From Ricinus communis (Eukaryota; Streptophyta; Magnoliopsida; Malpighiales; Euphorbiaceae): DNA of 64,000 nt. A model generated the notes under the pieces. That model worked only from the letters and a program-made list of their open reading frames with translations. It searched no databases and was not told the origin of the DNA. This document shows, in pieces, positions 45,079 to 57,373 of the stretch (the first letter of the stretch is position 1; every line of letters begins with the position of its first letter). The stretch lies in assembly GCF_019578655.1 (NCBI RefSeq), contig NC_063258.1, forward strand, positions 19,410,802 through 19,474,801. Direction: 5' to 3'. A program made the translations under genes and the position numbers.

Positions 45079-45680
45079 ACCCACCCAACAGGTGATTTTC
45101 AATTTAAAACAAGTCTTTTTGAATTTTTAGAGCGAGAAGCGGAACTACCGGGATGAAATGAAAAGTGTTTCTTACGATTACGCCCAACAGCCTACTTGAG
45201 CAATTTGCCATTCTCCCATTGATTCTTATGAACATAGGAGATTTGTACATCTTATTCATAAATCCATCTTTGTTTATGTTGCTAACTCTCAGTTTGGTCC
45301 TACTTCTGGTTCATTTTGTTACTAAAAAGGAAGGAGGAAACTCAGTACCAAATGCTTGGCAATCCTTGGTAGAGCTTATTTATGATTTCGTGCCGAACCC
45401 GGTAAACGAACAAGTAGGTGGTATTTTGGAAAATGTTAAACAAAAGTTTTTCACTCGCATCTCGGTTACTTTTACTTTTTCATTATTTTATAATCCCTAG
45501 GGTATGATACTTTGTAGCTTCACAGTTACAAGTCATTTTCTCATTACTTTAGGTCTTTCATTTTCTATTTTTATTGGCATTACTATAGTGGGATTTCAAA
45601 AGATTGAGCTTTAGTACTCCTTGAGCTAATCCCTTATTATTTTCACGCATTAAGCTCAGGAATATGTTTATTTGCTAATA
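45079..45680 (+). pseudogene. atp6: Nuclear copy of mitochondrial atp6, 5' part
   Basis: Open from 45165 to 45500 with FLTITPNSLLEQFAILPL, LFMLLTLSLVLLLVHFVTKK, NAWQSLVELIYDFVPNPVNEQ and FFTRISVTFTFSLF, then a stop; homology continues (SFTVTSHFLITLGLSFSIFIGIT, FANM) to 45680. ATP6 is subunit a of mitochondrial ATP synthase, the proton channel. About 50 bp coding for LSFLLPAGVPLPLAPF-like sequence is deleted near 45610. There is no plain ATG in frame at the mature start. The gene is cut at the FANM codons by a solo LTR, and the rest is at 47101. Confidence 0.93.
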
Positions 45681-47100
45681 TGTGTGCTATTTGTGTTAGC
45701 TACAATCTAAGACAGTGTACCTATCGATGCAGTCTAGCACTAATGGCGAGTATCAAGGTCGTATTCCTTGGAAAAGTGAAAGCGTCCTTTGTTCTTTGTT
45801 ATATTAACCTAAAATGAGTGATGAATAATTTCTGAACTGACTAATAGCTACAAGCTAAGTTCTAAGGGAGATGCAGAAGTAATTGATAAATAAAATAGCC
45901 AAGACAATAAAGCAAACCCAAAGGGAATCTAAATTAGTTGGCAATCAAACATAAGATAAAGGATTGGTGAGTCTAATTATGCTACCCGTGAACGAATTCT
46001 TAACCGAATTGGGTTTGTCTCTCGAGATAACTGAATTCCTAAACCTAATAACCTAAAGTTGGAATCTCTTCCTAATGATTGATTCTTAAATTAGCATTAA
46101 GCTTTAATCCGCCTCTATTAAGCTTTGTTAATTCTTAATCCGGCTAGTTAATTATCCTTATGTCTAAGCTCTTGTTAACCAGTTCTTGCTATTTAAAATT
46201 CCAATTGCCAAATGGACTTCTTAATCACATAAAGCAATCTAAACACACAATTCACAACGTCTCATGAATAATGTATTATCTTATTAATACTGAAAGCAAG
46301 AAGAATACAAAACTAACCCAAACAATCCAACAATATAATATCAAGCCAACATAGTAAAGAAATCCCAATGGATTTAATCAATCTAGCTAATCATGTTCAT
46401 TATCAAAATACACAAGAATTCAATTACAACAATGAGTAAAGGTAGAGAAACCCGATTACACCCTTGGATGAGACTAAACAGCCCAATTCCTGTTGCTCGA
46501 ATTGAATCGATTCTTGTTCCTCTCGCTCGATTTGAAAACCAATCAATGAACCTCACCCAATCTTCAATCTTTGAAGGGAATCCGATTGAAACCTTGATCC
46601 AAGTCTCCTTTTCCCTTGGTTCCAACTCATAAAACCCTTAGAGAGATAAATATTAAGGTTTGGGACGTTCTCCCCTGCTCTCCTTTTTTCTTTCCTCTCT
46701 TCTTTCTTTTAATTAATTCCCCCTGTCGCTGCCAACACGGATGTGTTTATGCTCGTGTTACCAACACGGTTTAGTGTTCCTGGCCGTGCTCCCTAAAAAT
46801 TACTTTTTCTTTGATGTTTGATGCACCCAACACGGCCGTGTTGGTGCCCGTGTTGAGAACACGGCCAGTGTTGAAACCAACGCAGCCATATTCCACTTCC
46901 TTATGCTCGTACTTAGCTTATTTCGGCAGCTTCGACGTCCAATTATGCTCCAATTCTTCCCTTTATCATTCTTTGACTTCTTTTGGACGTAATGCACACA
47001 GTCAAACGTATAGGGTGAGTGTTGGGACCAATTCACATCCAAATGTCCATAAAATCAATCTTAAAAATCCCATTTAGATGTGTGTATTTTACGCACATCA
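45681..47100 (-). repeat. Solo LTR (LTR-A family) inside atp6
   Basis: 1420 bp, TGTGTGCTATTTG ... TTTTACGCACATCA. Its start lacks the first bases (TGA) seen at 1447. The flanks (CTAATA and GTCGGT) show no target duplication, and a few atp6 bases are missing at the junction. Palindrome cluster 46725-46880, here AACACGGCC types. Confidence 0.88.
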
Positions 47101-47403
47101 GTCGGTCATAGTTTAGTAAAGATTTTAAGTGGGTTCGCTTAGACTATGCTATGTATGAATGATCTTTTCTATTTCATAGGGGATCCTAGTCCTTTATTTA
47201 TAGTTCTTGCATTAACCGGTCTGGAATTAGGTGTAGCTGTATTACAAGCTCATGTTTTTACGATCTCAACCTGTATTTACTTAAGTAATGCTAGAAATCT
47301 CCATCAAGGTGGTAATCTTTTTATAATTGCACAAAAGCGAGGAGCGAAGCATGCTACTGAGTTTCGAGATGAAGGAGCGAGGACTTCCCCCCGATCAAAT
47401 TAA
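47101..47403 (+). pseudogene. atp6: Nuclear copy of mitochondrial atp6, 3' part
   Basis: GHSLVKILSGFA, one stop, TMLCMNDLFYFIGDPSPLF, LALTGLELGVAVLQAHVFTIST, NLHQGG; then the frame runs past the usual end to 47401 through AQKRGAKHATEFRDE. Joins the 5' part once the LTR is removed, with a few bases lost. Strand and order are those of a single original gene. Confidence 0.93.
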
Positions 47404-48717
47404 AAACAAAAAAGAGTTGCCACGACATTACATGAAAGCTCTTCCAACTGTTCTTATTATTTCTTAAGTAGGGCAGCTAACACTAGATTAGATGGTTGCC
47501 TTTTGATAGAAGGAAGGCCTTTTTTCTGTTCAGTAGGGCAATTTAGGTTGGCTTGTTTAGTAGACAGTGAGTGAGCTAACAAATGAATGAATGAGCGAGC
47601 CTGCTTGCAAGTGAATAAATGCTGCAAATGCTGCGAGTAAATACATGAATAAGACGAGTGAGTTAGTCTACGAGTTTTACATAAGCATTCTAACTATAAC
47701 AAACCTTTATCTTTTCGAGTTTGATCTTTTTGCAAAACCATTTTTACCCTTAAAAAACTGAGCAAACTCGGCGGGTCTTTCAAACATCTAAGTTGCCACT
47801 TTTTAGCTACTTGGAATGCATGAGACCCCTGCATTTAGGAATCTTAGGTTACCTCCAGCCTTCTGAAGTGAGTTGAACTTCTATTGACCTTCGCTGGGCC
47901 TGGACCCTGAGCCCTAGAATGACCTTAGAAGACCTTCACAACTTCTAAAACTTTCCAAAACCCATAGAAAGCAAGCCTGATGGAACCCTCAAGACCTTAA
48001 ACAGAAACCCTTGTACCCATCTGACAATAGAGGGGAAGACCGCAGGTTTATACCTGCACGACTCCAAGAATGCATCTTTGAACATGGGGTAAATACCCTG
48101 AGTTGGAAACAGTACCTTAAACTTCTGATAGAGGTTCTACTTTTACTCTTTTCATGTTTTTTAGTGGTTTGTGATTGATTGTACTTGTGATTCTTGGTTT
48201 ATATGGTGAATGTATGTGGTTTGAATGCTTATTGTTTGGATTGCTTTGCTTGATTGTGCGCAGCTCAAGGTAAATAGGAGGTCATGACCTGGTTATCTAA
48301 GTGATTGGGATTTATCACCGGAGTTCACTTCATAGAGCCTAAAAGTAGACCCTTGAACCCTTAGCACTCGCGTCATTTCTCTCAGCTTTCTAAAATTGCA
48401 CTACCTGGGCATAGTTCAAGGCCGATACTAGGGTTTGCTCTTGACAAAGCCTGTCTACAAGGCCCCCCTTTTTTTGAAATTGTTGTAGTGAACTCAGGAA
48501 ACCTAGTGGAGTTTGGCCTTACCTATAGAAGCTTACCCATGCATCTTAGGATGCACATCTGACTCATAAACTTAATTAATTCAAGTGTTAACTTTTTTAT
48601 GGATCTTTTGTTTGTTAATCCAACCTCGAACGAAGGAGAAATAGCAGTGATAACCAGGTTAAAGAGTCCTAGAGATATGCCCAATACCTCTACCTAGTAT
48701 GAGGGTCAGTATCCCTT
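47404..48717. other. Spacer, in part possibly mitochondrial-derived
   Basis: No gene recognised. 47404-47720 is close to the atp6 copy and has a GAGTGAGC/AATGAATGAA-type low-complexity stretch (47565-47660) of the kind seen in plant mitochondrial spacers. 47800-48717 is not recognised. Confidence 0.4.
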
Positions 48718-49050
48718 AAAGGAGCAAAATGGCATGCTTTCCCATAAATTAGCCTATATGGTGTAAAACCAGTTGAAGTACGATAGGCCGTCCTAAATGC
48801 CCACAAGGCATCATCTAGCTTCTCCGCCCATCCTTCCTACTCACTCCTATAGTTTTCTCTAAAATTTGTTTCAAACCCCTATTAGTGACATCCACTTGCC
48901 CACTGGTTTGTGGGTGATAGGATGTAGAAAACCTATGCGATACACCATAGTGCTTAAGCACCTTTTCTAATTGGACATTGCAGAAATGAGTCCCCCTGTC
49001 ACTAATAAGAGTTCTAGGTGTCCCAAACCTAGTAAATAGTCTCTTGAGGA
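48718..49050 (-). pseudogene. Integrase core fragment, Athila-like
   Basis: Minus strand RFLKRLFTRFGTPRTLISDRGTHFCN, VLKHYGVSHRFSTSYHPQTSGQVDVTNRGLKQILE and, after a frame change near 48835, LDDALWAFRTAYRTSTGF. Parallel to 24330-24020, with the second catalytic Asp; the Glu position reads Asp (SGQVDVTNR). Cut at 49050, where unrelated AT-rich DNA begins with TGTGACACC. Confidence 0.85.
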
Positions 49051-50109
49051 ATCTTGTGTGACACCTGTAAAGGATGTCAGGCATACATTGTATCCAAAAA
49101 ACTGATACATAACATGTTCCTTAACTACTAACTTTTAACTCACAAATTAATATGTATAATAAAACTATTTATATGAGTCATATATGTCACACACCAAAAG
49201 CATACAATATCAAATAGTATACACTTTTTTTTATATACACATAAAATGCTCCAGTTTTATACATGATGATAAAATCCACTAGACATATCACGTCTAAGAA
49301 AAACTGAGGGCGACCACATGCTGACCTACCTGACACAATGCTAGTATGACAGATGCAAATGTTTCATCAAAACTAATTATAATTCTTCTAATCCTGAAAA
49401 AGAAATAATGCAGAGGAGTGAGCTTGCAACTCAGCCAAAGAATAACATAATTTCCTATGAAAAATAACACAATCAAACATGTAGTATTATCAAGCATCAA
49501 ATTATTCGATATATATAAACATTGTCATAGTATTTTCTTTAGGACGGCAATGAACTTGTGAATTATAACTTAATTCCATAATAATATATATTTTTTTATT
49601 TTATTTTCATGGATCCCTATACGCATACAGCCAACCATAATCTTATGGGGAATTCCATATCGCACACAGCCTTGCCTCATTCACAAGTAACATTGCATCC
49701 TTACGATCATCCAACCATAATTCTTATATTTATATATATCATATACCACTCCATTTAAAAAACTAACATCTCCATTATATATAAGAAACCATAATATACC
49801 TATGATATACCAAAAACATACCATATTTCAACATGGCAGATTTAATAGTGTGTATTCAAAAATACACCAAACATCCCACATTAGGAATTCCAAAACTATA
49901 TTCTCCATATCAATAATATATAAGTCTAGATTGATTTGAAACTGATTTTACATCAATTGAATGTGTATAGAAAGAGAAACATAAAAAATAATCCATCATG
50001 GTCAAGCTGTCAATAAAATTAAGCAACAGAAAGTATAATCCAGATTGACCATCAAAACAGCAAAATCGAGCTTCCTCTATTTAAATATGACATTCTTCTT
50101 TAGCAAGTT
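49051..50109 (-). other. AT-rich stretch, candidate chromoviral LTR
   Basis: No gene. The left border TGTGACACCTGTAAAGG resembles the termini of Tekay/Del-like LTRs, and the block abuts minus-strand Tekay/Del-like RT on its right, with integrase and RNase H missing between. No second copy is present to prove it is an LTR. Confidence 0.35.
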
Positions 50110-51850
50110 TGTTATAGCAATGATTGAAAATCCTTTAACAAATCTCCTATAATATCCAGCTAATCCTAGAAAACTTCGTACTTCTGATACATTTTTAGGA
50201 GATTCCTACTCCTTTACGGCTACAATCTTCGAAGAATCAGGTTGTACACCATTTTTCAGAAACAATATGCCCCAAGAATGCAATCTCTTCTAACCAGAAC
50301 TCACATTTATTAAATTTTGCATAAAGCTGCTTTTCTCTCAAAATCTGCAACACTATTCTCAAATGTTCTTCATGCTGTTCTCGAGTTTTAGAATAATCAA
50401 TATATCATCGATAAACACAATGATAAAACGATCTAGATACCTCTGGAATATTTTGTTCATTAAAGACATAAAAGCAGCAGGTGCATTTGTTAATCCAAAT
50501 GGCATCACAATAAATTCATAATGCCCATATCGAGTTCTAAATGCAGTCTTTGGTATGTGTGCCTCTGCAATTCTCAATTGCCAATATCCAAACCTTAAAT
50601 CAATCTTGGAGAATACAGTTGCTTCTTTTAACTGGTCTAATAAGTCATCAATCTGTGGCAAAGGATATTTGTTCTTTATGGTAAAATGATTTAACTGCCT
50701 GTAATCAATACACAATCTTAAATTGCGATCCTTTTTCTTTACAAATAATATTGGAGCTCCCCAGGGTGCTGTACTCGGTCTAATGAACCCCTTTTCTAAT
50801 AATTCTTCTAGTTGCTTCTTTAATTCTTTCAACTCCAAGGGTGCCATGCTATATGGTGCAATTGATATTGGTGCTTCTCTAGGTATAGTTTCTATCTCAA
50901 AGTCTGTCTCTCGATGTGGAGGTAGACCCGGTAGTTCTTCTAGAAATACATCTACAAATTCCTTCACTACTGGAATATTCATTACTCCTAGACTAACTTT
51001 GGATACATTTACCACATTAGCCAAATAAGCTTCACAGCCCTTTCTGATTAAATGGAAAGCAGCAGTAGCCGAATAAACAAGTTGAAAAAATATTTCTTTC
51101 ACCCACAAAAACTATTTTTCTATGTTCTGAGGTCTCAATAACCGCTTCTTTTGTGTGACAATCTACTATAGCGTGATTCTTAGATAGCCAATCCATTCCT
51201 AAAATAACATCAAATTCCTTAAGTTTTATAACTACTAGATCTGCATACAGTGTGTTCCCATTTATGATCACAAGACAAGTTTTGACAATCTTATCTACAA
51301 TTACACCCCCAGCAGGCATTGATACACAAATGTTATACCCCAATGTTTCTATATTATTGTGGTTTTTCAATGCAAATTCCTATGAAATGAATGAAGATGT
51401 TGATCCTTGATCAATTAACGTATAAGCATCAAAACCATAAATAGAGATTTTACCAGTCATAATATCAGTTACAGAAGGTGCTTCCTGTCTTGTCACTGGA
51501 TACACTCTAGCTTAGGGTAGTGATTGCTGAGGTTGGCCTATCTGTCCAGCCTGTACCATGTTAGAACCTCCTTGTTCCATTCCTCAACCTCTTCCTCTAC
51601 TTATTCCTCCCTGAGTCATATTTTCACCTATGCTGCTCTATCTTGAAACTTGACTTTCATTAGCTCGATTTTTACTCCAACAATCTCTGGCAATATGCCC
51701 TGGCTTACCACAGTAAAAACAAAGTATCTGCCTTGGTCCCCAACACTCTCCACTGTGAAACCTATTACATCTAGCACATGGTGAACTATATCCTCGACTA
51801 ACTGAAACATCTCCCTCAACTCTCTTACTCTTTTTCTTCTTTCTTTCTTT
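50110..51850 (-). pseudogene. Tekay/Del-like gag zinc knuckle, protease and RT
   Basis: Minus strand, from right to left: FCFYCGKPGHIARDC (zinc knuckle CX2CX4HX4C, about 51700), protease pieces CLVIINGNTLYADLVVI and FDVILGMDWLSKNHAIVDC (51370-51032), then [106 protein letters not shown], and the active site FIDDILI intact (51108-50359). The RT continues with [16 protein letters not shown] to about 50115. No RNase H or integrase. It is the only RT in the window whose DD pair survives in a long open frame, but the protease and gag are frameshifted. Confidence 0.88.
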
Positions 51851-51865
51851 TTCTTTTCTTTTAGT

Positions 51866-52301
51866 CTAGGTTTCGGGATTCAACACGGGTGGATTTGGCC
51901 CATTATGGTCAGCACGGCCTGGATCCATGCCGTGTTGATCTAAAAGTGTACTTTCGGCCTTCTTCAACACTGCTTGGATTCGGGCCATGCTCTTATTCCG
52001 TACCACTCTCGAAAAATGTGTTGCAAATCGCTTCTTTTCACCCTAGGTAAGACATTTCAGCATGCCTTCTGACCCTGACCGTGCTCCTCATCACAGGCGT
52101 GTTAAACAGTCTAACGCGCCCGATTTGTCCGTTTCTTCCCGATTCTAATCCGATTTCTCTCTAACTTAGATGATGTGCGTAGAAAAACACATGTGACATA
52201 AAGGAAACTAAAACAGGGTGATTCTAATAAAAAAACACATAAATTGCTCTAAAAATAACTCAAGATCAAGCATGCCAACATGTGTAAAATCAAAGATATC
52301 A
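51866..52301 (-). repeat. LTR fragment (Athila-like)
   Basis: Carries the palindrome cluster (GTCAGCACGGCCTGG, 51908 on), followed by an end reading CAACATGTGTAAAATC, AAAGATATCA. Corresponds to the first 400-450 bp, on the minus strand, of the LTRs here. It is cut on its left by the Tekay/Del-like fragment. Confidence 0.7.
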
Positions 52302-54079
52302 GGTAACCTTGTGGTTTCATCCCAGGTTACTAATGAGTGTAGAGGTGTCTTTTTACTTCTTGACGCGACCTTCCTTAGGAGGCATTGCAATTGAACCTCT
52401 GGCTACCTGCCTAGTACCACTGCCTACCTTCCAACTCTAATGTTTGGCGTGCGAACATTCCATGTTCAGTATGCCGAGTCCAATGTCCAACCGATTCCTA
52501 GTTCGCATCCTCTAGAGAAATGATCCCCTTCAGTAAGTAGGCCGCAAGCAACGCCTTCTTTCATCGATGTACAGGTATAGCACAAGCGCTTCACACATTA
52601 CCTCCAAGGGCTGGACTCTAATCTTTGCCAGTCTCCAAACGGGATATGCTCAACCCGTAATCTCGGGGCAAGCTGCCCCTCTTGCAAATCAACCAAGTTT
52701 CACCTTCCAACACACATCGGGTTATGCTTCTCAACCCATGCCGGGTTATGTTCCTTAACCCCAACTACGGTATTATCAGCCGCCCATTTCATCGAGTTAC
52801 CCAGCTCAATCCATGACGAGCCATCTTCACCAAAGTAGCTACAACCTCCCTATGCCAAGTCAACCAGATCCTACCCTATATCATACCCATTTAGGATCTC
52901 TTAGAATTGCCAATTCCCACTCCCAAGCTAGACCAATTCAAGAAACTCCATTCATGGCCACCTTTAGGTCTAAAGAAGAGTTTCATCGCTACATTAGGGA
53001 CCTAGTTCAAGGCGCCGCATCTCAGCCCTTCTCAATAGAATCCATGTTCCATTGCCTGAATGTCAATCTTCCCCAATGGTATAAGATCCCCAAATTGCAA
53101 AAGTTTAATAGGAAGGGAGACCCTAGCATCACTTGAGGCTCTTGGTTAGTGATACTCTCTTGGTTCGAGATAATAAGGATAACAAAATCTTTATATTCAA
53201 GAAGAGTCTAGAAGGAGATGCCGCAATGTGGTTTGGGAGCCTACCCATTGGAAGTTCTTGAGCCAATACTCCTACCTTACCAACAAAAAACCTACCTTAT
53301 CGGACCTTCAAGACACCAATAAGGTCCTAATGAATATATGTCCATTTATAGGCCGGTTTAAAGAACTCCTAGTGAAAATTGATGCTGTGATACCTGAATC
53401 CCAAGCTATTCAAATGATCATCCAAAACCTCAGAGACCCTCTTGGTGCCGTTATGCTGCTAGGACCTGTCCGCACCTATGTCGAGCTCTATCAAAAAGCA
53501 TCCCAACTTGAGAGGAGCTTTTAAATGGGAATGCTTGGTTCCATGTTTTCGACAAATTCCTCCTCCATCTAGAAGCAGTTACAAGAAGAAGAATGGTAAA
53601 TCCTGGGTCCAACCAAATCAACACTATTTCCCAGTAAGGCTAAGGTAACGGTAGGAGGGGCAAAAATAAGTAGGGCTAAAACAGAGATCAAGCGCCCCTT
53701 TTAATTTCAAGCCCTTTAAAACCTGTAAAGTCCATCTCCACCTAATATAACTACTATCCCTCCTTAAATTCCTCGAGTGCCCTTGCCCCCACCTGTCCCA
53801 AATCAAGAACCCGAATCTGGGGCAAGGACAAAGGAGGAATAAAAATGCCCAAGTTCCCTACAACTATAACTAAGTAGAAAAAAGTATTCCCAGTAGCATG
53901 CGACATTATCACGGAAAAATTGCTAGCTGCAAGGAAACTTACCTTACCTGCGCCTAAACCTCAAGGCTTGACCAAAGTAAATATGTCAAAGTTTTGTGCA
54001 TTCCATCGAAATATGAGAACGAAACTAACTCATGTTGGTCGCTCCAGGACATCATTGAAACAAAGATTGATAGGATTTT
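52302..54079 (+). pseudogene. Tat/Ogre-like gag, 5' part
   Basis: Frame pieces: a Gln-Pro-Ser-rich N-terminus (52567-52950), EEFHRYIRDLVQGA, WYKIPKLQKFNRKGDP, GDAAMWF-like and FLSQYSYLTNKKPTLSDLQ, IGRFKELLVKI, ESQAIQMIIQNLRDPLGA, and, near 53990, MSKFCAFHRNMR, which matches the Tat/Ogre gag region before protease. The family's capsid-type domain is recognisable between 53090 and 53520. Stops and frameshifts are frequent (53136, 53524). The gene is cut by an LTR at 54080 and resumes at 55488. Confidence 0.8.
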
Positions 54080-55487
54080 TGTGTAGCTAAAATCTAAGGC
54101 AGTGAACCTATCGATGCAAACTAGCACAAATGGTGAGTATCAAGGTTGTATTCTCGGGAAAGGGTGATCCTAGACTTACTGTATCGTCTTATGTTATCTA
54201 ACCTAAGCAAATCAATGAAGTGTTATGCTATGATCAAATATGAACAAACAATGAATTAAATGTCAAATAATCTAAAAGGATTTAGGAAAACCCTTGAAGG
54301 AAAAAGCAAACCCTAGGGGACCTAAGTTAATTGGATTTTAGTGAAGATAGAGATTAAATTGATTATCAATTGCAATTACTCGTGGATGAAGTCTTAACTG
54401 AATTCGGTCTCCCTCTCGAGATCACTAGATTCCTAAACCTAATAACCTAAAGTTGGAATCTCTTCCTAACGATCGATTATTCGATTAGCATTAAGGTTTA
54501 ACCCGCCTCTATTAAGGTTTGTTAATTCTTAATCCGGCTAGTCAATTACCCTTATCTCAAAGTGATTATTAACCAATTCTTGCTATTCAAATTTCCAATT
54601 ATTAAATGAATTTCTCAATTACATAAAGCAATTTAAATACTACAATTCATAATATCTCATGATTAAAGTGAATTCTCATTAATAATGAAAGCAAGAAGAA
54701 ACAAACATTGATAATCAAAATCTCATAAACATTGAAATTAATCCAACAATATAGAAACCCCAAATGGGTTTGACAATTTAGCTACTCATACTAATAAGCA
54801 ACACAAAATAAAGAATAAATTCAGAAAAGTAAATTAAAGGCATGTACACCCTTCTTCTTCAAGTTGGATGAGAAACCCTAAATTCCTAATTTAGAATAGT
54901 AAACCCTAATTTGCTTCTTGAATGTTCCCAAATCTTGTCTTGATATTTAATTTGATGTTAAAACAAATGTAATCCTTCCTTCAATTGATGAAATAATTTT
55001 CTAAGGTCGGGAACCGAAGTCTAGAAGCAGATGGTTTAAGCTTCTATAATGAAAATTAGGTCAGAAAATCGAACCCTAATTCAACAAATCATTTTTGCCT
55101 ATATAATCCCTTCAGCACGGCCATGGTCAAGCCTGTGTTGATCAACACGGGCGGAGTCCAAGCCATGTTGGACCTCTGTGTTCCGCATCTGTTGACTTCT
55201 TCCAGGTTGTGCCCTAGCCGGTGCTGAGCCACCACGGGCCGTGGTGGAGGCCGTAGTGGCTTCGGAGTCCAGGCCGTGCTCAACCTTGGAATGCTAGTCC
55301 TTGCTCAATTTGATGGATTCTAGTCCATAATTGCGCGTATTTCCCTTGAATATTGATAATGTCCCTCGATAATGACCTGAAACGTAAAAGGAACCAAAAG
55401 ACAGGTGATTCTAGCATAAAACGAGATAACTATGCACAAAAATGTAAACAATTGGGCATGTAAATATGTATAATATGATGCCTATCA
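54080..55487 (-). repeat. Solo LTR inside the Tat/Ogre-like gag
   Basis: 1408 bp, TGTGTAGCTAAAATC ... AATATGATGCCTATCA, in minus sense. Palindrome cluster 55115-55280 beside ctatataat at about 55100. The left terminus lacks several bases compared with other copies and no target duplication is seen. Confidence 0.82.
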
Positions 55488-56298
55488 AAGGTCAAGTCTG
55501 GGGAGATTAACTTCAGTCAAACTCAACAAATTCAAACACCCCCAACCGAACCGAGAGATTTTCACGAATCCGCTCCTTAATCATGAAGCCGAAGGTCTTG
55601 CAGGGGCAAATAACTAAGTTGATACTATTATAGGCATTGAGGAGACCTCAATTGATTGCACCAAGATAATAAGATTCGATCCTACTATCTTGGGCAAATC
55701 CCTCCCTTAAACTAGTGTAACCATTGAGAGAAACATCACTTTCATTTAGGGGTAACCGAAAAGTTGTTCTCGGATGGACTTTACTAGTTTTAAAGGGAAA
55801 GGGGAAGCCCTAGGCGTCAACTTCTTTGATGATGACCAATAGTACAATCCTTAGGTTTGGTAAGGTACTCCCATCCTGAGCGCATAACACAATAAAAAAA
55901 CAAGAAAGAGAGAGAGTCATAAGATCAGACGCCAACAACTTATGACTTATTAGGACAAATCAATAGGAGTCAAGCCTTCATATCCATCCTAAAGCTCCTA
56001 CAAACTCTCCTAAGCACTAAGAATTTTTCAAGAAGTTCTTGGGCAATGACTAAGTACTTGTAGAAATCACCCCTGCTGACCTAGATAATGTGGTAGGAAT
56101 TCTCATTGCACCAATGGCCTGATCCTTCTCAAATGATGACCTACCTAATGGTAAGCTATCTCCCTCTATCAAAGCCCTGAACCGAACTCTTTTATTGGCA
56201 ATCATTCTATCTCTCGAGTTAAAAAAACCATAAACATCTGCCAGCTATCGACGCTACACTGTGCACCCTTGACATTTGTGAGAACTCGAGAAGGCCAG
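55488..56298 (+). pseudogene. Tat/Ogre-like gag-protease linker, decayed
   Basis: Begins KVKSGEINFSQTQQIQTPP and continues with many stops; IRSYYLGQIP and similar short pieces are consistent with the Tat/Ogre region between gag and protease. Beyond about 55860 I recognise nothing. It ends at the LTR at 56299. Confidence 0.5.
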
Positions 56299-57373
56299 TG
56301 ATGGGCTACTTATGCAACCTACACCCAAGGTAGTGAACCTATCGATGGGGTCTAGCACTATTGAGTATCAAGGTCGTATCCCTGGAGATCAGGTAAACCT
56401 AAAGTTACTACTGTTCATTATGTTATTTAGTCTAAAATAAGGTGTGAGAAGTTTAAATTAATTAACTAATGCTTATGAATGCAAATAAAGGAACAATAGC
56501 AACTGACAATCGAAAGACAACCGTAACAAAGAAGCAAACCCAAAAGGGACCTAACTGATGGAATTGTAAGGTTGATTTTATAAACTGCCAATCTTGCTAC
56601 CCGTGCCAAAATCCTGACTCGAACTCGGCTCCTCTCTCGAGCTCACTAAGTTCCTAAATCTGCACTAACCTAATGGAATCTCTTCCTATCAGATTATTAC
56701 AGATTAGCATTAAGCGTGATTTAAAACTATTAAGAGTTGTTAATTCTTAATCCGGCGAGTGAATTAACCTTATCTCTAAGTGTCAACTACCAGTTCTTAC
56801 TATTTAATTTCCAATTGTAAAAAGCATTTCTCAATGTCAAGAAACAACCCAAAAGACAATTAATTTAACATCTCAAATTAATTGAATCAAATTTTATTAC
56901 TAAACAGTAAGAAGATTACAAAAATGGCAGATAAAAATCAAAGAATTAAACACAATCCATCAACAAAGGTGAACCCCAATGGGTTCGGCAGTCCTAGCTA
57001 CTCATAATGAAAGAAACACATACAAAAGGAAATAAATAACAGAAAAGAAAATGGAACATATAACCGCTCTTCTATCGAATCGGAGCGGGAATGTCACAAG
57101 TGCCAATTCTGAAACCAGCCTCAAGTATAGATCTCGGATGTCTTGGTCAATCGTCTAGAAACTTCAATCTTTGCTTGAATCCTCCAAATCAATCCTTTAA
57201 ACTGACGTTGGTCTCCCAAAATGTTAAGAACAGAGGTGCAAAAGTGAGCGGTCGCGCGCGTAGAGAAGTCTAGAAATCAGAAGCGGAACCCTGTCTCATT
57301 TTGCATGCACCATTTTATAGGCAAAAGTGCTATAGCCGTGCCACGGTCCGTGCCATGGTCCGTGTAAATAGTC
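56299..57373 (-). repeat. 3' LTR (LTR-B family), start deleted
   Basis: TGATGGGCTACTTATGCAACC at the left. The right end stops after CGTGCCATGGTCCGTG and jumps into the 3' non-coding region (tcataatcaaagggtcttg), so about 400 bp of LTR and the polypurine tract are lost. Sequence 57060-57300 differs from sister LTRs. Confidence 0.8.

Noticed and set aside
50110..51850. Integrated pararetrovirus
   Set aside because: RT resembles pararetroviral RT in general, but protease, zinc knuckle and neighbouring sequence fit Tekay/Del-like LTR elements; no movement or coat protein is present.
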